Positions 53,291-64,000 of a stretch of 64,000 bases of DNA are shown here, piece after piece. How positions within the stretch are numbered: the stretch's first letter is position 1; every line of letters starts with the position of its first letter. The notes below the pieces were generated by a model. It made no database searches, was not told the origin of the DNA, and saw only the letters and a list, made by a program, of their open reading frames with translations. This DNA comes from Eupeodes corollae. Its lineage: Eukaryota; Arthropoda; Insecta; Diptera; Syrphidae. The position numbers and the translations under genes were made by a program. The stretch spans positions 209,749,578 through 209,813,577 of the forward strand of contig NC_079147.1 of assembly GCF_945859685.1 (NCBI RefSeq), given 5' to 3'.

Positions 53291-55501
53291 AAGATTATTT
53301 GTTTATTTATATTTAATATTGAATGAACCAGGATGGGAAATAAAATTTGTATAGATAAGAAAATATTATGACGATGCTCCGATTTATTTAGACAAATATT
53401 TAAACATATTTAAATAATAAAAGCATGGGGGGAGGTAGCAAACCTATGATTTAATGGTTTGGGATAATTTTAAAGAAGGTGAAATGTAAAAGGGACTATA
53501 AAGTTTAGGGTCGAAAATTAATTTCTGGGAAAGACCTAGAATGGAAAATTATAATAATATCAAAAAACGGAAAGTGTTTGCATAGGGTTGTGCTAACTTT
53601 ATAAATGGCAAGAAAAACTAAGACTTGAGACTAAAATTATTTTTGAACTTTGAAACGAAATTTTAATGCGGGATTTGCCGCTTGGAAACTGAAGTTCATT
53701 TTTAGCTATCAACAAACGAATGCATATATCAAATATTTATTGATATTTTGACGTGTTATTTGACAAAAGTTTAGTGACAGTAATGCTAATTTAAAAATAA
53801 AAACTTTCGCTATCGGAATCGAAATACCCTTCCCGAGCATTTGCCCGCCTCAAAAGTATGTTATTTCTTTATTCAAAATCTATAATCTCACCTTCTCTAA
53901 AAGACAAGTCTTTTAAAACATGTTTCTAGATTCTTTGTGTTGAACGTAGTTTTATGTAAAAAGAGAAATCGATTTGCCTGTTTTGAGCCCATTCTCCGCT
54001 AACTTAAACACTCATATGTGTGATTGTATAAAGAGAACATTTATCTGCAACTATATATAAAAATGTATATCTTTCTATATCTTCAATGTATATCTGCATA
54101 ATTTTAAATGAAGTGCATTATTTATTTTTAAGCTCTTAAGTTGTTGTTGTTGTTGTTATTTTTGTATTTTTGTATTTTTATTTCTTTTTATTTTTGCACG
54201 ATGTCGCCACTCTATGCACTTTGCAATTTTCTTATTTTATCTTGAGTTCTACGAGCATATATACAGGTATGGATGTATATTTAATAGTGTCCCATCAGCC
54301 TTCATTGTTCGTCATTAGTTCAGTGCACTATGCTAACACTTATAATAAAGACTGAGAAATATATCTTAATATATATATATATGTATCTGAGAGTACATGC
54401 ATACATAAGATATTATTGCCGGATGCATAGTTCTAAAGAACAAAACAAAAGCTTAACAAAAAAATATATACTCGTATAAAATGCATGCACACCGGTTAAG
54501 AGGACACAAAGAGTAAGAGAAGTCAGGGGCTTGATGGATGAAGGGAATGTTATTGTTTCTTAAAGAGGTAGAAATAAAAATAAAAATATAAACAAAATGT
54601 ATACCTACCTCTCCTATAATTATAAATGTTTTCTTTTGTATAATCTTTTATTTTATGTCATCAAAACTTTGATATGATACAGTATACAAATAAAATGGAA
54701 ATATATCATATACATAGTCACTTTCAGCATAGAGGATTAAGCTTAGATAACATAAAATCCAAAGGTTTACTAGAGCAGAAGATCAAAAGTAATAGAATAT
54801 GTGTTATTTAAAAATACTTGAAGCACTAAAGTTACCTAAATATAGTTTGAATTTTCATAGGCTAACGTTTTCCGGTAGTTCTTTGCTTAGTTCGAGTTAA
54901 GTGTATCCCACTTCTGATTAATTTGTAATTTTCCTAGAAAATGTTCTTGCATTTTGTTCTTAGCCAAAAAACGGAAATAAGTATTTGACATTATCCATTG
55001 CGCCTTGGACAAAGGGTAAAACTCCAAAAAGTAGTCATATGTAAGACATTATGCAGGTTTAAAAAAAGTATTGAAATTAAGAAAAATCTTTCCAACATCA
55101 GGTTTTATCTCGAATAAAGTTTTCCCTTAATGTGTTTCAACCTCTCGAGCATTGAATTTGATGTTTGCTCCGAAATCAATTGGCTCTGGGAAACATATTT
55201 TTAGGAATGATTATAAGATTTTTGTTCGATATTACGATACTAGAAAAAAATTTTCCGACGGGAAAGAAATTCTATTTTAGTTTTATTTATTTCTAAATAA
55301 ATTCGCCTATGGTAATTGTAAAAATGAACAATGATTTACAAAATAAGTTTGCATAATTTGGAAGCTTTGTTGAAATGCCAAACTAAACTTAAAATAAATC
55401 ACATTGCATCTGTCAAAATTTTCGCTTGTTAAAATAGTGTTACCAACTAAAAGTTCTATACCTCTTAAAAACCTGTCCATATATATATGTACATATGTAT
55501 A
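53291..55501. other. AT-rich stretch, nothing recognised
   Basis: Contains GTT and TTTTTGTA low-complexity tracts (54143-54190) and a TA-rich run at 54368-54384. Frame 54170-54355 is low complexity and unsupported. Confidence 0.45.
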
Positions 55502-56783
55502 TTGTTGTGCTAGAAACTAACCGGGCTTTGTTTATTATATTTAAAAAAATAATATTTTGTCCAGGAACCCTTATTTTTAATAACTTCTTTGCATTGACAT
55601 GATATGTAATCATTTGGGTAATAGAGTCAGGAATATTTTCCTACTCATTTTTCAAAACTGCAAAAAGGAAGCTTGTTTGGTCTTTTTCGCCCCTCCTTTT
55701 TAAAATTGCCCACAAGTTCTCGATATGGTTTGAATCGGGAGATTGGGATTAAACGTAAACGTTTTTTGTTGCAAGCGACGCTTTTAGCAGCTTTGAAGAA
55801 TGTTTGGAATCATTAGTCTGCTGAAAAACTCAACGTAAAGGCCGTCAGCATGTGGCATAAATTGTTGACTCCAATATATTCCTATATTGAAAACCTTTCA
55901 TAATTCCTGCTGTTTGTTGTATCTTGTATCGGATAAACGCTTGCACCTGAAAAACAACTCCAGACCATAACCTAGGCACCACCGTGCTTAGCCGTAGGGA
56001 GTACATTTGCTGACTTTAAACTTGTTCTTATGGAGGGCGTTACTGTTATTTCGCCATCGAAGTAAATTATGTTGAATTTACAGTCATCATTCAAAAGCAC
56101 ACTTTTCCAATTGCTTATTGTCCAGTTCAAAGATATTTTTTCGAAATTCAACCCTAAATAAATATTTTATTTAAGATATTGAAAGTCTTTACGAAACACA
56201 TATCATATCTTACCTCTTTCTACGATGTTTTGCTGATCGAAGCGCATAAAAACCGCATTCCCTTAAACGACTCCTTACCTTAGACAGCACTTTAGATAAA
56301 TTTAGACCTTCAATTATTTTTTTAATAACGCAAAATTCTTTATGCGCCTATCCTTTTTAGTTGTTGTTATGTGAGAGCGTCCACCACGATGTTCTGATTC
56401 TACTGACTTTCCGCTTCTATACTTTTTGATAATGTCATTAACCGTTGAAGTTTTTTACCGCCTTGATATTTTTTTTTAGAACTTTCGGATGAATATCGTT
56501 GTGTGACGATTTTTACCAACGTATTAACTTCTACTTACACAACCTTCCAAGTCTTTTTAATGAACTATGTGATCCAAGAGACGTGAAAATTCTTTACCTT
56601 AACAGCAGGGATGTTATGGGGTAAATGATTATATTTTTATTTCATTTTTGGTTTACCATAAGATCATTATTTTTTAAGGGTTATTAAAAAGTATATCAAT
56701 ATATTTTTCAAATACATTTAAACGTTTTATTCAGTTTTATTTTTTCTCCTTAATATTAAGAAAGAAATGTTTCTAGCACCACT
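55502..56783 (-). mobile_element. Tc1-like transposon, full length (1282 bp), decayed
   Basis: Ends TTGTTGTGCTAG (55502-55513) and inverted CTAGCACCACTG (56772-56783) are flanked by TA on both sides. Minus-strand transposase traces: VVFQVQAFIRY, QYRNILESTIYA, QQTNDSKHSSKLLKASLATK, SPDSNHIENLWAILKRRGEK and LLKIRVP near the 3' end. The usual QQDNDPKH motif reads QQTNDSKH, losing the catalytic Asp, while the glutamate of IENLW remains. Many stops. Confidence 0.8.
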
Positions 56784-56785
56784 GT

Positions 56786-58159
56786 ACTTATTTATATTTT
56801 AGTTATTTAGTTAAACTTACAAATTGCAATTTAAAAATGTATTTTATTTAATTTATTTTTTCTCTGTTATCTTTTCAGGTGAGTTAATATCAAAACTTAA
56901 AGAATGAATATAAATTAAAGAAGTTTTATTGTAAGTACATATTTTTACTAAGCGAACCGTGATTATCTATCAAACAGAAATATACATTAGGTCGTGTTGT
57001 GCAAATAATAATTCTTCATCTTTAAATGTGAACTGAAAACCGAATGTAAAAAACATAAGATAGAAGTTCATCAAAATCTGAAATGTCTAGAATACCTTTG
57101 AAGAAAGAACTTTCAAAGTTCTGAAAACATTAAAATAAAAAAATACTTTTTTCTCTACGTTGATTCAAGTCGAATGTATCCTCGAAACATTTTATTGACA
57201 CATTACATCTTCTTTCCACATTTATAATAAAAAGTTTCTACTTTGTTTTCATTAAACAATAAAATGTATTACAAACCTGATAGTTCGTATAAACAAAAAG
57301 CTTATAAAAACAACCAAAACTAGTAAACCTTCATGTAACGATTTCAGTTCCATGACACTTAAAATTGTTAACATTTTACAACAAACAGCAAACTATAAAA
57401 AAATTAAAAAGTAAATTTCAAATGCCATAGGATGAAGGTGGTACACTGAGAAAAAAAAAACATTGTGTTTTTTAATTTTAAGAAACACCTTTAAATAGCT
57501 TCAAAATGTTCAAAAATACTGAGTGCTATCTTCGGTAATTTCTTCTCTGTAAATTCTCGTACCACTGTTAACCGCTCACTTTGGTGTCACCTTTTTTGTC
57601 GGCCTTCGAAAATCATGTTTTTAATTTGTAGCCTATTTATTTGTATTGGGAGGACACAAGATTTTCAGCAAATCTTTATTTGATTTCCAGCAAAGTTTAC
57701 CAAGAAAAATATCAACAACATCATCAATAAATAAAATATTGAGAATTCTACAGAAGTATTAAACCAATCTAACATATTTGAACAGCTGTACATAAAATTG
57801 TCAGAAATTTAAAATACATCAAAAGGAACTTCGGGGTAACAAATGCTGTCTTAAAATTATGTCTTTTTTCTTTTGGATACATTTTTGAGTAATTCTGCTC
57901 AGCTGAACCGATTGCTGCTATCTAACCACCTCCCAAGTCTTTCATAGAGAATAAAAGCGAAAATCTTTCTTAGTGAACTAAGAATCGAATTTTCTCTACA
58001 ATTTCCGGTCTGACTTGCATCTCTTTTGTATGTAAAAGCTTTGTTAAAACAAAACAAGTTGAAAATATGTATTTAAGTTCTTCAGTTGAAATTTTATACA
58101 ATTCCAGAAGTAGAAATAACCTTAATTTATTTCAAGTCATTCTGTAAATAAAGTCAATG
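56786..58159. other. AT-rich spacer
   Basis: No gene or element recognised. Confidence 0.45.
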
Positions 58160-58425
58160 ACATTAAAAACGCGATTGATAGTTAAGACCAATATCAATGG
58201 ACCAAGTTGGCTCCCTTGAGGAATTCCTGAGTTTGCATATCTGGTATCAGAGATTGAGAACCTGCAAACAATATTGGGTGTTCTCTAGAAATGATCTGAG
58301 TCATGAAATATAAAAGAGTGGGAAATTAAGGTCTTTAAGTTTAAGATAAATATTTTGGAAACAGATTGTATCAAATGCTTTACTTAAGTCTTCGGTGAAA
58401 GGGTTCACTTCGTTTTCTAATTCAC
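58160..58425 (-). mobile_element. LINE RT fragment (Jockey/CR1-like)
   Basis: Minus-strand reading shows FTEDLSKAFDTICFQNIYLK (58350-58412, the DLSKAFDT catalytic block), FLENTQYCLQVLNL, and ANSGIPQGSQLGP near 58205-58240. Order and motifs match the RT palm of Jockey or CR1-type LINEs. The remainder of the element is missing. Confidence 0.6.
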
Positions 58426-58457
58426 CTTAACGAATTTTATTCTTAACTTTTGATTTT

Positions 58458-58712
58458 ATGTTCTTCAGTCAAAGGGGGCAATCTCCACTTTCGGTTCTCA
58501 ATTGTCGAGGTGATCAAGTTATGAATCCTCAACTTACGAAAATAGTAGAAGTTGGAGAAAGCAAACTTGAGAGTTTTCTTTCCAATTCAAATTTGGAACA
58601 CATTTTGTTGGATCTTATGTCAAAAATTAATCTCGGTTTCGGTTTGAATAAAAATATATTAAAAATCATCCATTGTCTAATTCCGGATGCGAAGATAGAG
58701 ATTAATTGTTGA
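58458..58712 (+). other. Unrecognised 84-aa open frame
   Basis: Reads MFFSQRGQSPLSVLNCRGDQ then LTKIVEVGESKLESFLSNSN and ends PDAKIEINC. No domain recognised; could be chance or part of an unidentified element, since it lies between two transposon fragments. Confidence 0.2.
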
Positions 58713-58739
58713 CAATTGAAAGCAGAAAATACAAAACGC

Positions 58740-59110
58740 CAACTTTTTTTTGTTGCAAACCACGCTTTTACCAGCTTTGAAGAACGTTTGGAATCATTTT
58801 CCCGCTGAAAAAACCCAACGTAAAGGCCTTCAGCATGTGGCAGCACTGTTGACTCCAATATATTCCTATATTGAAAACGGTCCATAATTAATGATGTTTG
58901 TTGTATTGGGCCAACGCTTGCACTGAAAAACAACTCCATACTATCACCGAGGAGCCATCGTGCTTATTCGTAGGGGGTACATTTGCTGACTTGCTGTTAT
59001 TTCGCCATTGGTCGGATTTGAAAAATGTGACGACCATGATTTTATCTATCCATCTCGTTTTTCAAGGCGAACGACAGTTTTGTTCTTGGAATTGATTGCT
59101 CACAGTCGAA
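58740..59110 (-). mobile_element. Tc1-like fragment, second copy of the 55502 family
   Basis: Nucleotide identity to 55762-56080 is evident: GCAGCATGTGGC-type, TTGACTCCAATATATTCCTA, TATTGAAAAC, GAAAAACAACTCCA, CGTGCTTA. Minus frame 58529-58939 reads DRFQYRNILESTVLPHAEGL and KRSSKLVKAWFATKKS. Both ends are missing. Confidence 0.7.
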
Positions 59111-61589
59111 TTAGACTTTTTCTAATTTATTACGATCACTTTCCATTTCTAGTATTTTCAATTAAATGGCATGTTTTTTTGTTTGGTATTGAGTCCGATC
59201 TTTCTCTAATTTCGACACCTTTTTGGTAGATCCCAATTCACAATCCATTTTCTGTTAACAAAGCACTGTCAATAAAAGGTTCGGTGGCGTTAGTAACTTT
59301 TCTGGATTAACCCTCTTCCAAGAGTCTTCCACAGCTCTTTCCATAATCGGAAACATCGTTTGAACCATGTTGTTACAAATTGAGTTTTCATTTTCGAAAA
59401 CAATTATTTTCTCTGTCTTCATTTATTTGAATTGCGAATAGTTACAATTACAATGCTTTCGAAATGTTGGGAATTGAAGAAAGCTTAGCTATGAAATATG
59501 TTATCAGTTTTTAATAGGGCATTTTGTTACAGTTTTGAAGATGTGGAGATTTAGGTACATACAAATAGTCATGTAAAAATGTAATGTTTGTACGGTTGCG
59601 GTAATAGGACGTTGTTATTAATGATCGAGACTAAAGACAAATCCAGTGATGCTATGATCTCATATTATAGAAAAGGATGTTATGAAATGAAGAAGAACTC
59701 AAAGTTAAGATGAAAAAAAGAAGAAAACAGAAAAGGAAAGAAGCAATATAAAGGTTTTTTGTTGTATCTTATTTTAACTTGGACTATTTTTTAATTCGAT
59801 TCTTGTTTTTTTTTCAGTGTATTGTTACACCATGGAACTTGTATCGTCAGTATATCGAATTTACAATCTAAGAAGCAAAGCCTTCCCTTCATCTTCTTCT
59901 TCGGCCCATTGGAGCGTATACAAAAAAGTACCTTCGTTATGGTTATATCATTGCATATTTTGCATATATGTACTACATATGTATCTATAATACACTGCAT
60001 GCATTTTAAAAAGAGAGCTATTGAATGTAAAACATTTTGCATACCATACATAAAGGTACATAGTATATCGATATATTGATTGTTATCGTTTCTAAAACAC
60101 AATATGTTGACGAGAGGTAGGTTATTGTTTGATGAAGCAATTCATCGTTTTTAAAACAAAAGAGATATTCATCTCTTTGCCACAAACGATAAATGACTAT
60201 ACGTTACTTATGTACCTACCTATGTACCATACATACGAATACAATAGGGAATAGAAATTCTTGCTGAATTGATTTGGGTTAAAGATACTTTTTGTAAACC
60301 AAAAAAAAAAAAAATCTGCATATCGTGTTGACGCATGGAAATGAGATTAAAAGTTCAAGACCTCTTTTAAAAGTAAATTGTTTTTGTAGTTACACTTTTA
60401 GAGGTTGTATTTTTATATCTACAATTTCACACCAACCAGAAATAGGCTTACATAATTTTGAATAGGAATAGTTAGAATTGTGTAGTGAAGGTGTGTCCTC
60501 CATTGGCTTTGGTTTCAAAGATAGTTTTTTTTTTAATTAAATTTGAAGTTGACCGATAATATGAAAGTCCTAGAATTACGTTAGATGGTAAATATAAATA
60601 TTGGTTTAGAGCAGTTTGTTTGTTATTTGCGAAATACATAGTAATTGATAAGAGAACTTATAATTACCTAAGACCATCGGGTCGACATGATGTTTGTGTT
60701 TCTTTATCTCATTTTTGAGTATTGTATTAGAATCTATTTTTAAATTAAATTGATAACTTATCATGGTCTTGTTTCGACTGGCAAAACTTTAGGGGTAAAG
60801 AAAAAGATAGAAAGTCTAACGATAAAGAATTTGTTAAACCACAAAAAAAGACAAATATATAATTTTGTTTGCGTTGTAGAAAAGACTTGCGGTCACGATA
60901 ACATCTATTTACACTGATATGATTTTCTTTTTTCTAAATGAACTTTTGAACTACGCATTTTATAGATATTTGTAATTTTATGGTAAAGTAAACATTTGTC
61001 TCGAAACCTACCTTTCTCAGTTAGAAGATATGAAAAAAGAATCCTCGGTCTTACTTTTACAGGGCTATAGTTGCTGAGATAACATACTTTTGTATGAGAT
61101 CAGAATTACCACTCAATTTGTAACAAGTTCGTTTTATTTTTGTCTGGTGAAACCAAATTTAAAAAAACTTCAAAAGTTCAATAACTTCGTGATCGTAAGG
61201 CACAGGCATTTGCCACTCCTAGTATAATTTTGTTTCATTTTGAGAAATATTGTTTCAGTGTTGGCAAATTATTATTATTTCATGTAATTTTTAACAACAA
61301 TTTCGTATTGTACAACAATTGCTATGATTAAAATCGATTATGCCAAAGATTACTGAAATTAAGCGAACATTGGACTTTAAACTTTAATAAGCATACAGGG
61401 TGGTTCACCTATAACACAGTAACAGAATATTGATTGTAAATGAAGCACACAATTTCAAAAGAGTTATCTCAGCTTGTTTTTGTTATTTTTTGTTGACACA
61501 GGCGCATGAGATTATGACAAAAACAAAATTTTCAAACATTTGCAAATGGCTGATTTTATAGTTATAATTTTACTAAGCTTCACGCAATA
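59111..61589. other. AT-rich stretch
   Basis: No gene supported. A tract TTTTTTTTCAG at 59808-59818 looks like a splice acceptor followed by CIVTPWNLYRQYIEFTI and a stop, but nothing links it to a gene. CAGGGTGGTTCACCTATAAC at 61397-61416 resembles a lone transposon end. Confidence 0.4.
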
Positions 61590-61885
61590 TCAATATCATG
61601 ATGGTTAGTGCGTTGGACTGTCATACCAGAGGTCTTGCGTTCGATCACTGCCTGCACCACCTAAAGTTTTATTCACGGGTACTGCCTCTTACGAAGAATT
61701 GACAGATTCTCCAAGAGTAATTTTTGTCATGCAAACGTGCTTTCTCAAATTAGCCATTCAGATTCGGCATATAAACTGGTCCCCTCCATCCCTGCTTTTA
61801 CTAGCACACAGGAATGGTTGAGAGTTGCAAGTCACTAGGCCCTGGTTCTCTACGGACTGTTGCCCGACGTAATTTTGTTTCTGCA
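61590..61885 (+). mobile_element. tRNA-derived SINE, full length
   Basis: Best preserved copy. Box A TGGTTAGTGCG at 61602-61612 and box B CGTTCGATCA at 61638-61647 in a tRNA-like head (GCGTTGGACTGTCAT then AGAGGTCTTGCG), then the body with GGGTACTGCCTCTTACGAAG, AAGAGTAATTTTTGTCATGC, ATTCAGATTCGGC, GGTCCCCTCCATCCC and the 3' end GGCCCTGGTTCTCTACGGAC then TGTTGCCCGACGTAA. Four copies occur in this window. Confidence 0.8.
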
Positions 61886-62074
61886 CTCCGACCAAAAAAG
61901 TTTCATGCCATAATAAACAAACTTAGAAGGTAACAACCGATATCCTTTTTGACCTTCCTCAGAATCAATATTCTAAGAATCTTATCAAATTTAAGCTTCC
62001 ATTCAAAATAAGATTAACAAGAATATTTTTGTTGAAATGAGACACAAAAAACCTTGAACCAAATTTTGTCAGTT

Positions 62075-62135
62075 AAGTTTTGGAACAAAATATTGGCTAA
62101 ATGCTCTCCACATTGCCAAAGATGATTTATAGGTG
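62075..62135 (-). mobile_element. Mariner-like 3' end fragment
   Basis: TGGAACAAAATATTGGCTAA at 62081-62100 matches TGGAACAAAATATCGGCTAA at 6300-6319, the C-terminal/3' side of the mariner remnant there. Little else is preserved. Confidence 0.4.
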
Positions 62136-63439
62136 TGTCTCACATTTAACATCGCTTCGTGCTTCATTGTTGGGCCATTCTTTATTTTTGGTGTTTTTAA
62201 TTCAAATGATCCGACACGTGTTTTGTGCCCATACTTTGTCAGTGCGTAGGAGTCTTAAGTCTTTATAAATTCAGTTTTTTTTTTTAAAGATCAATTCTTA
62301 CATAGTCGCTTAGTTTCTTAATAAGATGATAACATTAACAGCATGAGAAAATTCTCTAGATCACGATTTTGAAATTTGTGCACTTTTATGTGGCAAAGCA
62401 TACACATCCAAAAAAGTAAAAATGTTATCCCTCTAAAGCTATTCTCATTCTTTTCCTTTTTTTTTTTCCAAAATAGCTTTGATTCCGATAAACATAAAAT
62501 GTTCATGGTAGGTACCACCACACTGCTCAACAAGCTTAGGGTACTCTACGGTAGCATCAAAAGAATCTAATAAAAAAATAGAAGGTGTTACTTTTCACAG
62601 AGCAGGCTTATCATTAAATGAAAATGAATTGCTTTCGAAAACAAACATCACTTAACGATAAGACCTCTCCCATACCACATGTCGAGTCATCAGCCGCCCT
62701 CTGTAAACCCTCGATAAGATTTTTTCTTTCTATTTTCTCTTTTTACAGGACTTGAACAAAAAAAATAACGCACATAACAACTTATTTCAACTATTTGTAG
62801 CGGATTTCAGCTGACAAGATTTTCATTAAACTGCCCACAGATAAGGTTATCTGGGCGTAATAATAATAAATTTCTTGACACTATTTTTGTTTATTTTACA
62901 GCTTAAATCAATAAAACAACAAAAAAAAAACTGTCCCAACCCTCGATAGAGCTATGTGGTTGATAGATGGGGTATAGGTAGACGGAGTGATGGCGAGGTG
63001 TGGTGCGGGGTAGGAGTTGCACTAAGAGTCACAGAGCCAGCGCCAACATTTTATTTTTTTACCTTGTACAATCGACTGACATCAGAGCCAGTGCATTGCA
63101 CTTTGTCTATTTCAGATACTTATTCAACATTAGATGCACGTTTGCCATTTTAAAGGAGGCGGCACAGCACCACTGTGGCATATAACTACATCATTATGTA
63201 GGTACTAGAGGAGGTATAGGTAGATAATATAGTATAAGTTGAACTATGTTTTTAGTCAAACGCTGATAGCTGTGCAACTTGCAATCTCTTTCCATGCACA
63301 CCTCGTCTCTGTGTGTCCAAAGTTGTCAGGGAAGGATTTTGAAAATAAGCAAATAAAGTTGTTATTGGGAGTGGGGCTGAAAGAAATGTGTCTTTTCTAA
63401 TATGTTTTGAATGTGATCTACGAACATATCTGTATGCTG
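62136..63439. other. Spacer with T-rich tracts
   Basis: No gene supported; frames 62318-62533, 62376-62570, 62956-63153 and 63000-63185 lack motifs. The stretch 62940-63130 is less AT-rich than its surroundings without clear content. Confidence 0.4.
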
Positions 63440-64000
63440 ACTCAATTTTTTTTTAATAGAACGATCGCCTATCGATTTTAGTACTTTTTTTGATAGTTTT
63501 ATCCAAAAGACTCAAGTGGGTTATTTGGACATAAGCATTATACTTAAGTTTCGGAGGAATAAAAACTCTAGAAATTGTAGCAAGATTAAAAGTTGTAAAC
63601 ACTTTTTGCTTCGTCGGAGAAAACCTAAACACTAGCAGCATTTTTGGCAATGTCTCCTCGATGCAAGTACAACCCATACATGGGCATTGGTTGAGGGTTA
63701 CGCTTTTGCAATGGGTTTTCGAAGTATTAAATTCTACGCGGTTTTCAATTTCTTATTGGTCAGTGATATCAAGATCTGAATTTAATGATTTTAGCTTACC
63801 GCTTCCGTTGGTATTCAGTCCACATCCGAATGACAAGGATGAAAATCAAAAAACGAATATAAAAAGCTGAGACTACTATCATCAGCGAAACAATTAACTT
63901 TGTTACAAGTTTTAGATAAAAGATCATTTATAAAACGGATGTTTTTCAAAAGTTTAAATTGAATTGAAAACTTGATTAGAAACATTTCTGACATGCCTAG
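63440..64000 (-). mobile_element. LINE RT fragment (Jockey/CR1-like), runs off right edge
   Basis: On the minus strand: IRFINDLLSKTCNKVNCFAD then DSSLSFLYSF (63850-63945) holds the FADD palm motif, followed by broken frames with N-LI, STNAHV, and FLEFLFLRNLSIMLMSK (63500-63560), the NP-K/LG region. The minus frame 63453-63677 is part of this. The element's 5' part would lie beyond base 64000. Confidence 0.6.

Noticed and set aside
59808..59875. Splice acceptor and short exon CIVTPWNLYRQYIEFTI
   Set aside because: A T-rich run ending CAG is common in this AT-rich DNA and nothing upstream or downstream pairs with it.
61590..61660. A functional tRNA gene
   Set aside because: Boxes A and B are present but acceptor and T arms cannot pair properly and the sequence continues into a SINE body with copies elsewhere.

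Overview
This is an AT-rich eukaryotic window from an insect, almost certainly a fly (Diptera). The one confidently recognised host gene is CCT7, the eta subunit of the TCP-1/TRiC chaperonin, with short GT-AG introns and an N terminus (MQPQIVLLKEG) that, from memory of the family, looks dipteran. Most other coding-like sequence is transposable-element debris: BEL/Pao, Jockey, RTE-like and LOA-like LINEs, mariner, Tc1, PIF/Harbinger and a tRNA-derived SINE. No prokaryotic genes, CRISPR arrays, rRNAs or intact tRNA genes are visible.

Layout. 1-3458: 3' part of a decayed BEL/Pao retrotransposon lacking its reverse-transcriptase core. 4124-5940: a frameshifted transposase-like gene of a family I cannot place in a superfamily. 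6297-7049: a mariner remnant. 7050-9220: no genes, but a compact insulator/promoter-like motif at 7470-7485. 9571-11570: CCT7 exons 1-4 (residues 1-406 of about 545); the C-terminal exons do not appear anywhere downstream. 11878-20760: head-to-tail LINE remnants (RTE-like on the minus strand, LOA-like on the plus strand), a Tc1 piece and a SINE. 20761-23200: non-coding. 23225-32900: a nested stack in which an old LINE (B) is split by a young, 5'-truncated Jockey element with an intact 1086-aa ORF2 and a perfect 13-bp target-site duplication, and a neighbouring related LINE (A) is split by a nearly intact DD41D mariner. 33513-39100: non-coding, with a 76-bp MITE, a foldback repeat family and a degenerate tandem duplication. 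39410-43660: mariner end, a GGGGCCGTTC-ended transposon inserted exactly into the last codons of a Tc1 transposase, then LINE C. 45017-48010: foldback/minisatellite, PIF/Harbinger remnant, deleted mariner. 48010-64000: mostly non-coding, with SINE copies, two further copies of the foldback family, a full-length dead Tc1 and LINE fragments at the right end.

How the parts relate. The nested insertions give a relative chronology: LINEs A, B and C and Tc1 are old, while the Jockey, the DD41D mariner and the GGGGCC element are later. The SINE copies and the RTE-like LINE share their 3' tail (AGGTGGCGC... to ...GGCCT), which suggests the LINE machinery mobilised the SINE. No operon-like logic applies; only CCT7 is expected to be expressed as a host gene. 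All family names come from recognising motifs by eye, without database searches.
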